Shown here: piece after piece, positions 17,168 through 25,424 of the stretch | How positions within the stretch are numbered: position 1 is the stretch's first letter | How the letters are laid out: every line of letters starts with the position of its first letter | Assembly: GCF_044457565.1 (NCBI RefSeq) | Contig: NZ_JBITGZ010000001.1 | Location: 124,001-188,000, forward strand | Reading direction: 5' to 3' | DNA: 64,000 nucleotides | Source: Kitasatospora sp044457565 | GTDB taxonomy: Bacteria > Actinomycetota > Actinomycetes > Streptomycetales > Streptomycetaceae | Notes under the pieces: model-generated | The model's input: the letters and a program-made list of their open reading frames with translations, nothing else | Told to the model about the DNA's origin: nothing | The model's database searches: none | Position numbers and translations under genes: made by a program

Positions 17168-17563
17168 ATGTTCTCTCGTCTGTTTGCACCGCGCGCCACC
17201 GCCCACGCCCACTGCGACCTGCCCTGTGGTGTCTACGACCCCGCTCAGGCCCGCATCGAGGCCGAGTCCGTGAAGGGCACTCAGGAGAAGTACCAGGCCA
17301 ACGAGGACCCGGCCTTCCGTACTCGCGCCCTGATCATCAAGGAGCAGCGCGCCGAGGCCGTCAAGCACCACATCTCGGTGCTCTGGAGCGACTACTTCAA
17401 GGCCCCGCACTTCGAGAAGTACCCGCAGCTGCACCAGCTGATCAACGACACCCTGAAGGCCGCCTCGGCCGCCAAGGCGTCGACCGACCCGGCCACCGGC
17501 CAGGCCCTGCTCGACCTGATCGCCGAGGTCGACAAGATCTTCTGGGAGACCAAGGCGGCCTGA
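17168..17563 (+). CDS. sodN: Nickel superoxide dismutase precursor
   Basis: 131 residues; converts superoxide to peroxide and oxygen. Residues 1-14 are the propeptide. Maturation exposes His15-Cys16-...-Cys20 (HCDLPCGVYDP), the Ni hook in which the mature N-terminal amine, His1, Cys2 and Cys6 hold the metal. The remaining four-helix bundle is full length. GGAAGGA stands ahead of the ATG. In S. coelicolor Ni induces sodN while Nur represses the Fe enzyme; no Nur-like palindrome was identified here by eye. It is followed by a strong terminator. Confidence 0.97.
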   Translation: MFSRLFAPRATAHAHCDLPCGVYDPAQARIEAESVKGTQEKYQANEDPAFRTRALIIKEQRAEAVKHHISVLWSDYFKAPHFEKYPQLHQLINDTLKAASAAKASTDPATGQALLDLIAEVDKIFWETKAA

Positions 17564-17603
17564 TCGCCGGTCTCCTCCCGCTCCGGCTCCGGCCGGACGG
17601 CCC

Positions 17604-17638
17604 CGATGCCCCCCGCTCAGCCCGAGCGGGGGGCATCG
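17604..17638 (+). terminator. Terminator after sodN
   Basis: A 15-bp stem (17604-17618 with 17624-17638) with a 5-base loop, about 40 bases after the sodN stop. It is GC-rich with a six-G/six-C core. Confidence 0.85.
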
Positions 17639-17904
17639 TGCGCTCCGCGGGCCGGGCCGGCGGCGCCGTCGCCCGCAAGCGCCTGGCGGTCGGTCACGTC
17701 CATCATGTGCGCCCTGAGTTCCGGTCGGCCCGCCGCCCCGTGGCCCGGGCGGGCGGCCGGTGGGCCGGCGGGGCGAGCACAGGCGGAGCGGGCTGTGAGC
17801 GCCGAGGGTCCGGGGGTGCGCGGGACCGCGGATTCGGCGGCGACCGGCCGACCCGGCGGGCGTAGGCTCGAAGGTACGGACCGCACCATCGAGGGAGACG
17901 CATC

Positions 17905-18276
17905 ATGACCACCATGGCGGCACCGTCCGCCTTCGACACCAAGACGCTGCGCGAGGGGATCGAGCACCGCGACGCCGATGCCCTGCTCGCGCTCTACGCG
18001 GACGACGCCGAGATCCGCATGGTCGACCACAAGACGCAGCCGAGCCACCCGTTGGTGATGCACGGGCGGCCGGAGATCAGCGCGATGCTGAACGACGTCT
18101 ACGGCCGGGAGATGACCCACAAGCTGGAGCAGGTCGTGGTCCAGGGCGATCATGTGGCCTTCATGGAGTCCTGCGTGTACCCGGACGGGGTCAAGGTGCT
18201 CTGCACCTCGATCGCGGATCTGCGGGACGGCCGGATCGTCGGCCAGACGTCCATCCAGGCGTGGGACGAACAGTGA
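17905..18276 (+). CDS. NTF2-like / SnoaL-like small protein
   Basis: A 123-residue cone-fold protein. The pattern LREGIEHRDADALLALYADDAEIRMVD is the first helix and strand of the NTF2/SnoaL-like family, followed by VMHGRPEISAML and DLRDGRIVGQTSIQAWD. It may be a small enzyme or ligand-binding protein; no catalytic His/Asp set points to a known reaction. GAGGGAG precedes ATG 17905. It stands alone between a terminator and the acetyltransferase gene. Confidence 0.85.
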   Translation: MTTMAAPSAFDTKTLREGIEHRDADALLALYADDAEIRMVDHKTQPSHPLVMHGRPEISAMLNDVYGREMTHKLEQVVVQGDHVAFMESCVYPDGVKVLCTSIADLRDGRIVGQTSIQAWDEQ

Positions 18277-18361
18277 CCCTGGCACCGGCCCGGCGGCCCC
18301 GCCGGCGCCGGTGGCGAAATCGCCTTTCCGCCCGGTCGGCGCCTCCGAGTACGCTCGACAC

Positions 18362-18838
18362 ATGATCCGTACAGCCGAAATCACCGATGTCCCGGTCATC
18401 CACGCGTTGATCCGCGAACTGGCGGACTACGAGAAGGCGCTGCACGAGGCCCAGGCGACCGAGGAGCAGCTGCGGGCGGCGCTGTTCGGGGCGAACCCAG
18501 CCCTGTTCGGGCTGATCGCGCAGGACGACAGCACCGGTGAGGTGGTCGGTTTCGCGCTCTGGTTCCTCAACTTCTCCACCTGGCGCGGCACTCACGGGAT
18601 CTACCTGGAGGACCTGTACGTCCGCCCGGAGGCCCGCGGCGGCGGCCACGGCAAGGCGCTGCTACTGGAGCTGGCGCGGATCGCGGTCGAGCGCGGCTAC
18701 TCGCGGGTCGAGTGGTCGGTGCTGGACTGGAACGAGCCCTCGATCAACTTCTACAAGGCGCTGGGCGCGGTCCCGATGGACGAGTGGACGGTGTACCGGC
18801 TCACCGGCGAGGCGCTGACCACCGCCGGCACCCGCTGA
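18362..18838 (+). CDS. GNAT acetyltransferase, diamine/thialysine acetyltransferase-like
   Basis: 158 residues. The acetyl-CoA pyrophosphate loop is RPEARGGGHGKALL, and GIYLEDLYVRP and FYKALGA are characteristic of the spermidine/thialysine acetyltransferase branch. It probably N-acetylates a small amine with acetyl-CoA in the cytoplasm; the substrate is inferred only from subfamily likeness. No strong ribosome site precedes ATG 18362. It lies 85 bases after the NTF2-like gene and could be co-transcribed. Confidence 0.87.
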   Translation: MIRTAEITDVPVIHALIRELADYEKALHEAQATEEQLRAALFGANPALFGLIAQDDSTGEVVGFALWFLNFSTWRGTHGIYLEDLYVRPEARGGGHGKALLLELARIAVERGYSRVEWSVLDWNEPSINFYKALGAVPMDEWTVYRLTGEALTTAGTR

Positions 18839-18996
18839 CGACCACCGGGTAACTTCGGTCGGGCCTCTGCCACCCTGCGTCGCGAGGACCTACCATGAGT
18901 GACCCCCGGTACCGCAGTCGCTCGTTCCCGTGACGACGGACGGAGATCGCGACATCCGCCCGCTGATCGCGGTAACGTCTCGGGCGGATGCGCGGC

Positions 18997-19020
18997 GTTC
19001 GGCCACCCCCGGCGGGGTAT
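18997..19020 (+). promoter_or_regulatory. SigB/SigH-type promoter upstream of the anti-sigma/sigma operon
   Basis: GTTC at 18997-19000, a 14-base spacer and GGGTAT at 19015-19020 match the GTTT-N14/16-GGGTA pattern read by SigB-family sigma factors in Streptomyces. It lies about 117 bases before the anti-sigma gene. In S. coelicolor sigH has such a stress-induced promoter, so autoregulation is likely. Confidence 0.6.
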
Positions 19021-19136
19021 GACCGGTACGTACCGCACCACCCCTCTGGACAGTTGGGGCGAAGCAGTTGAGCCAAGCAACAGACAGTGCCGCGGCCCCG
19101 GGGCCGGAAGCACAGCGCGTCACCCAGGAGGTGAGG

Positions 19137-19550
19137 GTGTCCCAGATCGACGGCGAGCCCGAAGTGAAGGACTTCGTCGAAGTCCGGCTGCCCGCGGCGG
19201 GAGCCTACCTCTCGGTGCTGCGAACAGCGACGGCCGGCCTCGCGGCCCGGCTGGACTTCACTCTGGACGAGATCGAGGACCTGCGGATCGCGGTGGACGA
19301 GGCCTGCGCCATCCTGCTCCAGCAGGCCGTGCCGGGTTCGATCCTGTCCTGCGAGTTCCGTCTGGTCGGCGACTCGCTCAGGGTCACCGTCTCGGCGCCG
19401 ACCACCGACGGCCGGGCCCCCGAGCGGGACACCTTCGCCTGGACGGTGCTCTCCGCACTGGCCGGCGAGGTGGACTCCTCGGTCGGCGCGGACCGCACGG
19501 TCTCGATCAGCCTGCACAAGAAGCGTGGCGGGTCCCCGGCCCAGCCGTAG
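19137..19550 (+). CDS. ushX: RsbW-like anti-sigma factor of SigH (UshX/PrsH type)
   Basis: A 137-residue GHKL-fold ATP-binding anti-sigma factor. Residues 10-60 carry DFVEVRLPAAGAYLSVLRT and the N-box region DEIEDLRIAVDEACAIL; the C-terminal part has DTFAWTVLSALAG and VSISLHKK. It binds and holds the SigB-family factor encoded next. GTG 19137 was chosen because CAGGAG is 6 bases upstream; an upstream in-frame TTG at 19068 lacks this. Gene order and family match the ushX-sigH pair of S. coelicolor. Confidence 0.88.
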   Translation: MSQIDGEPEVKDFVEVRLPAAGAYLSVLRTATAGLAARLDFTLDEIEDLRIAVDEACAILLQQAVPGSILSCEFRLVGDSLRVTVSAPTTDGRAPERDTFAWTVLSALAGEVDSSVGADRTVSISLHKKRGGSPAQP

Positions 19551-19706
19551 CCGCGGACGAGGACGCAGCACCACCGAGCAAGGGCCGTACGCCCGGCACG
19601 ACCGGGCCGAGCGTACGGCTCCCGGTACCGCCCACCGCGGTACGACCAACGAGATGACTCCGGGGCCGTGCCCGCGGCTCCGGTGCTCCCGGAACGGAAC
19701 GGGGGA

Positions 19707-20783
19707 ATGGCCGTGAGTGATCTGGACCGTACCGGTGCCGACCGACGCCCGGCCGGCTCTGCCGACGTGCCCGCCACCGCGGGCGCGGGGGCGGCGGGCC
19801 TCGCGACAACCGCACCGGCCGTACCGCCCCAGGCGAGCGTTCCCGGCCTCGCCGCCCACGACGACGCGCACCCGAAGGACGCCCACCGGATGAGCCAGCC
19901 GACCGAGCCGACGTCTGATCCGTCGCCCGTGCAGCCGCCCTCGGATCCGCCCGCCGCCCCGGCGGAGGAGGCCGCCGCCGAGGCGGTACGCGGTGTGGTG
20001 CCGGCCCAGGCACCGCACCGCTCGGGGGCGCCGGACCGGGAGGCGGCGCGAGCGCTGTTCGTCCGGCTCTCGGCGCTGCCCGAGGGCTCGGCCGAGCGCG
20101 TCGAGCTGCGCAACCAGCTGGTACGGATGCACATCCCGCTGGTCGAGCACCTCGCCCGGCGCTTCCGCAACCGCGGCGAGCCGCTGGACGACCTGACCCA
20201 GGTCGCCACCATCGGCCTGATCAAGTCGGTGGACCGCTTCGACCACGAGCGCGGGGTCGAGTTCTCCACCTATGCCACGCCCACCATCGTCGGTGAGATC
20301 AAGCGGCACTTCCGGGACAAGGGCTGGGCGGTGCGGGTGCCGCGCCGGCTCCAGGAGCTGCGGCTGTCGCTGACCACGGCGACCAGCGAGCTCTCCCAGC
20401 GGCACGGCCGCTCCCCAACCGTGCACGAGCTGGCGGAGCATCTCGGGATCTCCGAGGAGGACGTGCTGGAGGGCCTGGAGTCCGCCAACGCGTACAGCAC
20501 GCTCTCGCTGGACGTCCCGGACAGCGACGACGAGTCGCCGGCCGTGGCGGACACCCTTGGCACCACGGACGAGGCGCTGGAGGGCGTGGAGTACCGCGAG
20601 TCGCTCAAGCCGCTGCTCGCCCAGCTCCCGCCGCGCGAGCAGAAGATCCTGGTCCTGCGGTTCTTCCGGAACATGACCCAGTCGCAGATCGCCGCCGAGG
20701 TGGGGATCTCACAGATGCACGTCTCACGGCTGCTCGCCCGCACGCTGGCACAGCTGCGGGAGAAGCTGCTGGTGGAGGAGTAG
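19707..20783 (+). CDS. sigH: RNA polymerase sigma factor, SigB/F/G family (SigH)
   Basis: 358 residues. A 120-residue Ala/Pro/Glu-rich N-terminal extension precedes sigma region 2 (MHIPLVEHLARRF, DLTQVATIGLIKSVDRF, GVEFSTYATPTIVGEIKRHF), region 3 and region 4 with the helix-turn-helix MTQSQIAAEVGISQMHVSRL. S. coelicolor SigH is also made with a long extension and is processed in development and osmotic stress. GGGGGA lies just before ATG 19707; internal starts could give shorter forms, as in that species. Encoded 157 bases after its presumed anti-sigma factor. Confidence 0.92.
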   Translation: MAVSDLDRTGADRRPAGSADVPATAGAGAAGLATTAPAVPPQASVPGLAAHDDAHPKDAHRMSQPTEPTSDPSPVQPPSDPPAAPAEEAAAEAVRGVVPAQAPHRSGAPDREAARALFVRLSALPEGSAERVELRNQLVRMHIPLVEHLARRFRNRGEPLDDLTQVATIGLIKSVDRFDHERGVEFSTYATPTIVGEIKRHFRDKGWAVRVPRRLQELRLSLTTATSELSQRHGRSPTVHELAEHLGISEEDVLEGLESANAYSTLSLDVPDSDDESPAVADTLGTTDEALEGVEYRESLKPLLAQLPPREQKILVLRFFRNMTQSQIAAEVGISQMHVSRLLARTLAQLREKLLVEE

Positions 20784-20812
20784 CGCTGAGGCGCCGTCAG
20801 GTGCTTCTGAAG

Positions 20813-20862
20813 CATTGAGGGGCGCGCAGCCTTGGCTGCGAGCCCCTCAATGTTGTTTCCTC
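20813..20862 (+). terminator. Terminator after sigH
   Basis: An 11-bp outer stem (20813-20823 with 20842-20852) encloses a second 6-bp hairpin (GCAGCC-TT-GGCTGC) and is followed by TTGTTTCC. It separates sigH from the convergent membrane protein gene. Confidence 0.85.
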
Positions 20863-20929
20863 GTGGCCTCAGGCCCCCCGGGTCGACGGCGCCACCTGCG
20901 CCGGTACCGGCACCCCGGGTCCGGCTTCC

Positions 20930-21424
20930 TCAGCCCTCGGCCGGCGCGTAGAGCGCGGCCGTCACCCTCGGGTTGAGCAGGGCGCCGATACCGGCGAGGC
21001 CGAGCAGCGCGACGGCCACCGCGGCGGCGGCCAGCGCGCCCCCGCCCGGCCACATGTAGTACGCGACCGGCAGGCAGATCGAGTTGGTCAGCACGGCGGG
21101 GCTGCGGCCCCACCGGCGCAGCCCGAGCAGGGCCCGGCCGGCCAGCAGCGGCAGCACGCCCAGCAGCACGATGAGCAGCCCGCCGAACTCCGTCAGCCCG
21201 CGGTCGATCGGATCGCCCACCAGACCGGCGACCATGTCGTAGAGGCCCCAGGCGACCAGCGCGGCACCCTCCAGGGCCGTGATCGCGGCGCCGACGAGCA
21301 GCGCGGTGGGCCGTCCGGCGGCGGCCCCGGCGGGCCCGGCGGCGGAGTCGGTGTCGTCGGCGGTGGTGCGCACTGCGCCTGCGCGGCGGGCGGCGGCGGG
21401 CTTCGGGCGGGATTCTGCGGTCAC
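20930..21424 (-). CDS. Small integral membrane protein, function unknown
   Basis: 164 residues: an Ala-rich cytoplasmic N-terminus of about 38, then four hydrophobic spans (about 42-64, 80-100, 110-125, 128-150). No catalytic motif. The GTG start at 21424 gives MTAESRPKPA. It is divergent from the lipid-kinase gene with only 50 bases between them. Homologues appear common in streptomycetes as integral membrane proteins without a defined role. Confidence 0.8.
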   Translation of the reverse strand: MTAESRPKPAAARRAGAVRTTADDTDSAAGPAGAAAGRPTALLVGAAITALEGAALVAWGLYDMVAGLVGDPIDRGLTEFGGLLIVLLGVLPLLAGRALLGLRRWGRSPAVLTNSICLPVAYYMWPGGGALAAAAVAVALLGLAGIGALLNPRVTAALYAPAEG

Positions 21425-21474
21425 TCAAGCAGGGTAGCCGCCGCTCCCCCTGTACCGACCCGTAGGCTGAGCCC

Positions 21475-22446
21475 ATGCGCGCTCTCCTGGTCGTGAACCC
21501 GAAGGCGACCACCACCAGTGGCCGCACCAGGGACGTGCTCACCCACGCCCTGCGCAGCGACCTCAAGCTGGAGGTCGCCCACACCGAATACCGGGGCCAT
21601 GCCCGCGATCTGGCCCGGCAGGCCGCCGACGACGGCTCGGTGGACCTCGTGGTGGCCCTGGGCGGCGACGGCACGGTGAACGAGGTCGTGAACGGTCTGC
21701 TGGCGCACGGCCCGGGCGAGAAGGTGCCCCGGCTGGCCGTGGTGCCCGGCGGCAGCACCAACGTCTTCGCCCGCGCACTGGGCCTTCCCAACGACCCGGT
21801 GGAGGCCACCGGCGCCCTGCTGGACGCGCTGGATCGCCGCAGTGAGCGCCCGGTCGGCCTGGGAAAGGCGATGACGGAGGGGCTGCCGGACCGCTGGTTC
21901 ACCTTCACCGCGGGCCTCGGCTTCGACGCCGGCGTGGTGGGCCGGGTGGAGGAGCAGCGCAGAGCGGGGCGCAAGTCGACCCACGCGCTGTACGTCAACC
22001 AGGCGCTCCGGCACTACGTCACCGAGCGTGAGCACCGCCGGAGCGGGCAGGTGACCCTGGAAATTCCGGGCCGCGCACCGGTTTCGGGCCTGGTGCTGAC
22101 CATAGTCAGCAACACCTCGCCGTGGACGTTCCTGGGCAACCGCCCGGTGTACCCCTCGCCGCTCGCTTCCTTCGAGACGGACCTTGACATCTTCGGCGTC
22201 ACCCGGATGACGGCGTTCGGCACGGCTCGAACGGTCCGTCAGATCCTGCGGTCGCACACCCCTTCGAGCGAGGATGCCCCGGCCACCGGCCCGGGCGGCA
22301 AGCACGTCGTCTCCTACCACGACCTCCGCCACTTCACCTTGGTTTCACAGGAACCGGCCCCGTTTCAGGTCGATGGGGACCACCTTGGAGACAGGAGTCG
22401 CGTCAGTTTCACAGGCGTACGGCGGGCACTGCGTGTGATTGTGTGA
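21475..22446 (+). CDS. Diacylglycerol kinase family lipid kinase
   Basis: 323 residues. The catalytic domain has LLVVNPKAT at the start, GGDGTVNEVVNGLL near 63 (nucleotide loop), PGGSTNVFARALG near 95 and GLGFDAGVVGRVE. The C-terminal beta domain ends with PFQVDGDHLGD. It phosphorylates diacylglycerol or a related lipid (DgkB/YegS/sphingosine-kinase fold) at the membrane face. An alternative is a phosphatidylinositol-phosphate-type role; substrate not decided. The length is normal. Confidence 0.92.
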   Translation: MRALLVVNPKATTTSGRTRDVLTHALRSDLKLEVAHTEYRGHARDLARQAADDGSVDLVVALGGDGTVNEVVNGLLAHGPGEKVPRLAVVPGGSTNVFARALGLPNDPVEATGALLDALDRRSERPVGLGKAMTEGLPDRWFTFTAGLGFDAGVVGRVEEQRRAGRKSTHALYVNQALRHYVTEREHRRSGQVTLEIPGRAPVSGLVLTIVSNTSPWTFLGNRPVYPSPLASFETDLDIFGVTRMTAFGTARTVRQILRSHTPSSEDAPATGPGGKHVVSYHDLRHFTLVSQEPAPFQVDGDHLGDRSRVSFTGVRRALRVIV

Positions 22447-22816
22447 CCAGAAGGGGGTCTTGCCCTTCTTCTCGAACGCACAAGCCCCCTTCACTCCATA
22501 GAAGTACGGGCTGTGAGCTAGGCGACACCGAAGAATCAAAAATTCCTCGCCGAAGGGGGTTGTATCCGAGCCCGAGGTTTGCGAACCTCTACATGGCGAT
22601 CGGGACGCATCGCAGCGGCAACAACGTCAGAACCTGACAAGCGTGGCCGTGGCGCTTCCCCTGAGTCGCCCGAACCCCACCCCAGCACAGACCACCCGGG
22701 CCCGATGGGCCTTTGGTCCCTTTTGCTGTTGCGGGATTCGTGAAAGCGTTCACATTCACAAGCCATCGATTATGCCGATCGGGTCACCACCTGCCGGCAG
22801 GAGGAGTTGGACGACC
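22447..22816 (+). promoter_or_regulatory. 370-bp region between the lipid kinase and wblE with hairpins
   Basis: No protein gene. It begins with a weak terminator (AGAAGGG at 22448-22454 with CCCTTCT at 22462-22468, T-rich tail) for the lipid kinase. It then has a GAGGTT/AACCTC hairpin (22574-22589) and a GGCCC/GGGCC hairpin (22699-22711) followed by TTTGGTCCCTTTTG. The last may end a leader or a short RNA before wblE. Confidence 0.55.
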
Positions 22817-23068
22817 ATGGACTGGCGCCACCGCGCTGTCTGCCGCGAAGAGGACCCCGAGCTGTTCTTCCCGATCGGGAACACCGGTCCTGCTCTGCTG
22901 CAGATCGAGGAAGCCAAGGCCGTGTGCCGCCGCTGCCCCGTCATGGAGCAGTGCCTCCAGTGGGCACTCGAGACCGGCCAGGACGCCGGCGTCTGGGGCG
23001 GTATGAGTGAGGACGAGCGTCGCGCGATGAAGCGCCGTGCTGCCCGCAACCGCGCCCGCACCGCCTGA
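22817..23068 (+). CDS. wblE: WhiB-family iron-sulfur regulator WblE
   Basis: 83 residues with the four [4Fe-4S] cysteines C9, C37, C40 and C46 (CRRCPVMEQC) and the GVWGG turn near 60, then a basic, Arg-rich DNA-binding tail. Short WhiB-like proteins of this form (WhiB1/WblE) bind region 4 of the main sigma factor and respond to NO. ATG 22817 follows GGAGGAG. Position between the lipid kinase and a PAS-type kinase is the same as wblE in S. coelicolor. Very sure of the family. Confidence 0.95.
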   Translation: MDWRHRAVCREEDPELFFPIGNTGPALLQIEEAKAVCRRCPVMEQCLQWALETGQDAGVWGGMSEDERRAMKRRAARNRARTA

Positions 23069-23212
23069 TCTTCCGCAGTACGCAGTACAGGCAGCAGCAT
23101 CCGCTACATCCGATCAACACATGATCAAGGGCTTCCCTGCCACTCCTGGTGAAGCCTTCCGTATGACGGACCGCGCTCAGTACGGTTCAGCGACGCCGAC
23201 CGGCCCAGGCAC

Positions 23213-23241
23213 TTGATACTGTTCACTTAGAGCAATATTGT
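23213..23241 (+). promoter_or_regulatory. Main-sigma (HrdB-type) promoter of a small RNA
   Basis: TTGATA (23213-23218), a 17-base spacer and TATTGT (23236-23241) match a housekeeping promoter; no open reading frame follows before the terminator at 23341. A half-site resembling a DasR element (TGGTCCTAG) overlaps the start point. Confidence 0.65.
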
Positions 23242-23247
23242 GGTCCT

Positions 23248-23387
23248 AGGGCGCTCACCGTGTGCAACACATCGGTGGGGCGTCGCACCACCCAGAGCCC
23301 CCGTTCCGGCCGACTCCCCCCGACGGCCGGAGCGGGTTGAGAGGCCCTGTCGACCCACCCCCCCGGTCGACAGGGCCTCGTTTCTTT
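23248..23387 (+). ncRNA. scr5239: Probable small RNA, homologue of scr5239
   Basis: A promoter at 23213-23241 and an intrinsic terminator at 23341-23387 define an RNA of about 140 bases with no good open frame. It lies between wblE and the PAS/HisKA_2 kinase, the place of the conserved streptomycete sRNA scr5239 (159 nt), which acts on dagA and metE mRNAs in S. coelicolor. The identification rests on position, size and signals; I could not align it base by base. The terminator stem is 15 bp (23341-23355 with 23365-23379) followed by GTTTCTTT. Confidence 0.6.
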
Positions 23388-23453
23388 GCCCGCGTACTTT
23401 CCGCCCCCGTCCCCCGGCCGCCGGCCGCCGGGTCAGGGCCGGACGCCCCGGTG

Positions 23454-24974
23454 CTAGCGCACCGGGATCTCCAGGACGACCTTCGTACCGCCGTCCGGCG
23501 CGGCCACCATGTCGAAGGTCCCGCCCAGCTCCCCCGTGGCCAGGGTCCGGACGATCTGCAGCCCCAGATTGCCGGCCTGCTGGGGGTCGAACCCCTCGGG
23601 CATGCCACGGCCGTCGTCCTGAACGGTGATCAGCAGGTACTCCTCCGGCTTGGCCCCGCCGTTCCAGCTGTCCGACCAGCCGATGCCGGTGGCCGGCGCC
23701 CGCCCGCGCAGCGCGCTGACCTCCAGGTTTCCGGCGTCCTTGCCGCCGAACGCGTGCTCCAGCGCGTTCTGCAGCAGTTCGGTCAGCACCATCGCCAGCG
23801 GTGTCGCCACCTCCGCCGAGAGGATGCCGAAGCTGCCGCTGCGCCGGGTCGCCACCCGGCCGTCCTGGGACAGCTCCATCACCATCGCCAGCACCCGGTC
23901 GGCGATCTCGTCGAAGGCCACCTGCTCGTCCAGCGTCTGCGACAGCGTCTCGTGCACGATCGCGATCGAGCCGACCCGGCGGACGGCCTCGTCCAGCGCG
24001 GCCCGCCCGGACTCCGACTCCATCCGCCGCGCCTGAAGACGCAGCAGCGCGGCGACGGTCTGCAGGTTGTTCTTCACCCGGTGGTGGATCTCCCGGATGG
24101 TGGCGTCCTTGGTCATCAGCTCGCGGTCCCGCCGGCGCAGCTCGGTGACGTCGCGGGCCAGCACCAGCGAGCCGGTGAGCACGCCCTTGGGCTTGAGCGG
24201 GATGGCCCGCAGGGTCACCACCCCGCCCTGCGCCTCGACCTCGGTCTGCCGCGGGGCCCACCCGCTGGCCAGCTTCACCAGAGCCTCGTGGACGGCGCCG
24301 CGCGAGGGCGGGGCCAGCTCGGCGGTGCTCCGGCCGAGGTGGCTGCCGACCAGGTCGGTGGTGAGGCCCAGGCGGTGGTAGGCGGAGAGCGCGTTGGGGC
24401 TGGCGTAGGTGACGATGCCGTCCGCGTCGAGGCGGATCAGGCCGTCGCCCACCCGGGGCGCGGCGTCCATGTCGGTCTGCTCGACGCCCGGGTAGGGAAA
24501 CGTTCCGGCAGCGATCATCTGGGCCAGGTCGGAGGCGCTCTGCAGGTAGGTCAGCTCCAGCCTGCTGGGGGTGCGCACGGTGAGCAGGTTGGTGTTGCGG
24601 GCGATGACTCCGAGCACCCGGCCCTCCCTCCGGACGGGGATCGACTCGACCCGTACCGGCACCTCCTCGCGCCACTCCGGGTCGCCCTCGCGCACGATCC
24701 GGCCCTCGTCGAAGGCCGCGTCCAGCAGCGGCCGGCGGCCGCGCGGGACGAGGTGGCCGACCATGTCGTCCTGGTAGGAGGTGGGGCCGGTGTTGGGCCG
24801 CATCTGGGCCACCGAGACGTAGCGGATGCCGTCCCAGGTGGGGATCCAGAGCACCAGGTCGGCGAAGGAGAGGTCGGAGAGCAGCTGCCACTCCGAGACC
24901 AGCATGTGGAGCCACTCCACATCGGCACCGGTCAGGGTGGTGTGGCGGCGGACGAGTTCGTTCAGCGAGGGCAC
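23454..24974 (-). CDS. Sensor histidine kinase, HisKA_2 type with PAS domain
   Basis: 506 residues, soluble. The N-terminal domain (about 1-160) is the GAF-like H_kinase_N type (SDLSFADLVLWIPTWDG). A PAS domain follows (about 165-280). The phosphoacceptor His lies in REIHHRVKNNLQTVAALLRL near 296, typical of HisKA_2. The ATPase part has ELLQNALEHAFGG (N box) near 400 and DDGRGMPEGF (G1) near 455, GNLGLQIVRTL (G2). No response regulator is adjacent, so it is an orphan kinase. The GTG start at 24974 gives MPSLNELVRRH. Two DasR-like sites lie 78-135 bases upstream. Confidence 0.92.
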   Translation of the reverse strand: MPSLNELVRRHTTLTGADVEWLHMLVSEWQLLSDLSFADLVLWIPTWDGIRYVSVAQMRPNTGPTSYQDDMVGHLVPRGRRPLLDAAFDEGRIVREGDPEWREEVPVRVESIPVRREGRVLGVIARNTNLLTVRTPSRLELTYLQSASDLAQMIAAGTFPYPGVEQTDMDAAPRVGDGLIRLDADGIVTYASPNALSAYHRLGLTTDLVGSHLGRSTAELAPPSRGAVHEALVKLASGWAPRQTEVEAQGGVVTLRAIPLKPKGVLTGSLVLARDVTELRRRDRELMTKDATIREIHHRVKNNLQTVAALLRLQARRMESESGRAALDEAVRRVGSIAIVHETLSQTLDEQVAFDEIADRVLAMVMELSQDGRVATRRSGSFGILSAEVATPLAMVLTELLQNALEHAFGGKDAGNLEVSALRGRAPATGIGWSDSWNGGAKPEEYLLITVQDDGRGMPEGFDPQQAGNLGLQIVRTLATGELGGTFDMVAAPDGGTKVVLEIPVR

Positions 24975-25051
24975 AGGGCGAGCGTATCCGCAGCACCGGC
25001 CGGTGGGCCTGCCGGAGGGGCCTGCGCCGGGCAACCGAGCGGCGCCCGTCA

Positions 25052-25108
25052 GATTGTCCAGACCAATTCTCGGACACCCCTGGACAGCCCAGATTGGTCT
25101 AGTCCACA
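25052..25108 (-). promoter_or_regulatory. Two DasR-like (dre) sites upstream of the histidine kinase
   Basis: Compared with the 16-bp dre consensus (ACTGGTCTAGACCAGT), 25052-25067 (GATTGTCCAGACCAAT) matches at 11 positions and 25093-25108 (ATTGGTCTAGTCCACA) at 12. Both keep the GGTCT or AGACCA half. They lie in the presumed kinase promoter. Confidence 0.6.
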
Positions 25109-25340
25109 ATGAAGGAGCACCAAGGAGAAGCCTCCGCGCAACTGCCCTGACCGCGCGCGGGCACTCCGCGGTCGGGCACCACCGGGCGAGGACCCCGCAC
25201 AGTCCTCGGCCGGGCAAGGCGTCCGACGACAGCTCCGGGCTGCGGTGCCGCACGGGTTGAGGGTCCCGTGCCGGCGCCGTGGCCCGTAGTGCTCTCCGGG
25301 CCGCGAGCGCGGCTCCCCGGAACCAGCCGCTCAGAGAACC

Positions 25341-25377
25341 GCGAACCCCCGTCCACAGCCTGTGGACGGGGGTTCGC
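25341..25377. terminator. Strong terminator after the SIS gene
   Basis: A perfect 17-bp stem (25341-25357 with 25361-25377) with loop GCC lies 48 bases beyond the stop of the minus-strand SIS gene. Confidence 0.85.
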
Positions 25378-25424
25378 CGCTCCGTCCGCCGACGGGCGGC
25401 GGGCCGGAGCGGCGGGCGGCGAGC

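Larger units (their letters stand above)
24975..25424. other. 450-bp region between the kinase and the SIS gene
   Basis: No convincing gene. It contains the two DasR-like sites and the long terminator listed separately. A 13-codon open frame at 25109 starting with ATG has a purine-rich downstream region but no family signs. Confidence 0.6.

Noticed and set aside
18896..18934. A 12-codon ATG frame before the sigH operon
   Set aside because: Very short, no conserved features seen; kept only as a possible leader.
22741..22775. SigR-type promoter before wblE (GGGAT element near 22733)
   Set aside because: The spacing to a GTT does not fit the 18-base rule.
25109..25150. 13-codon frame after the DasR-like sites
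   Set aside because: Too short to support; no Shine-Dalgarno match ahead of it.
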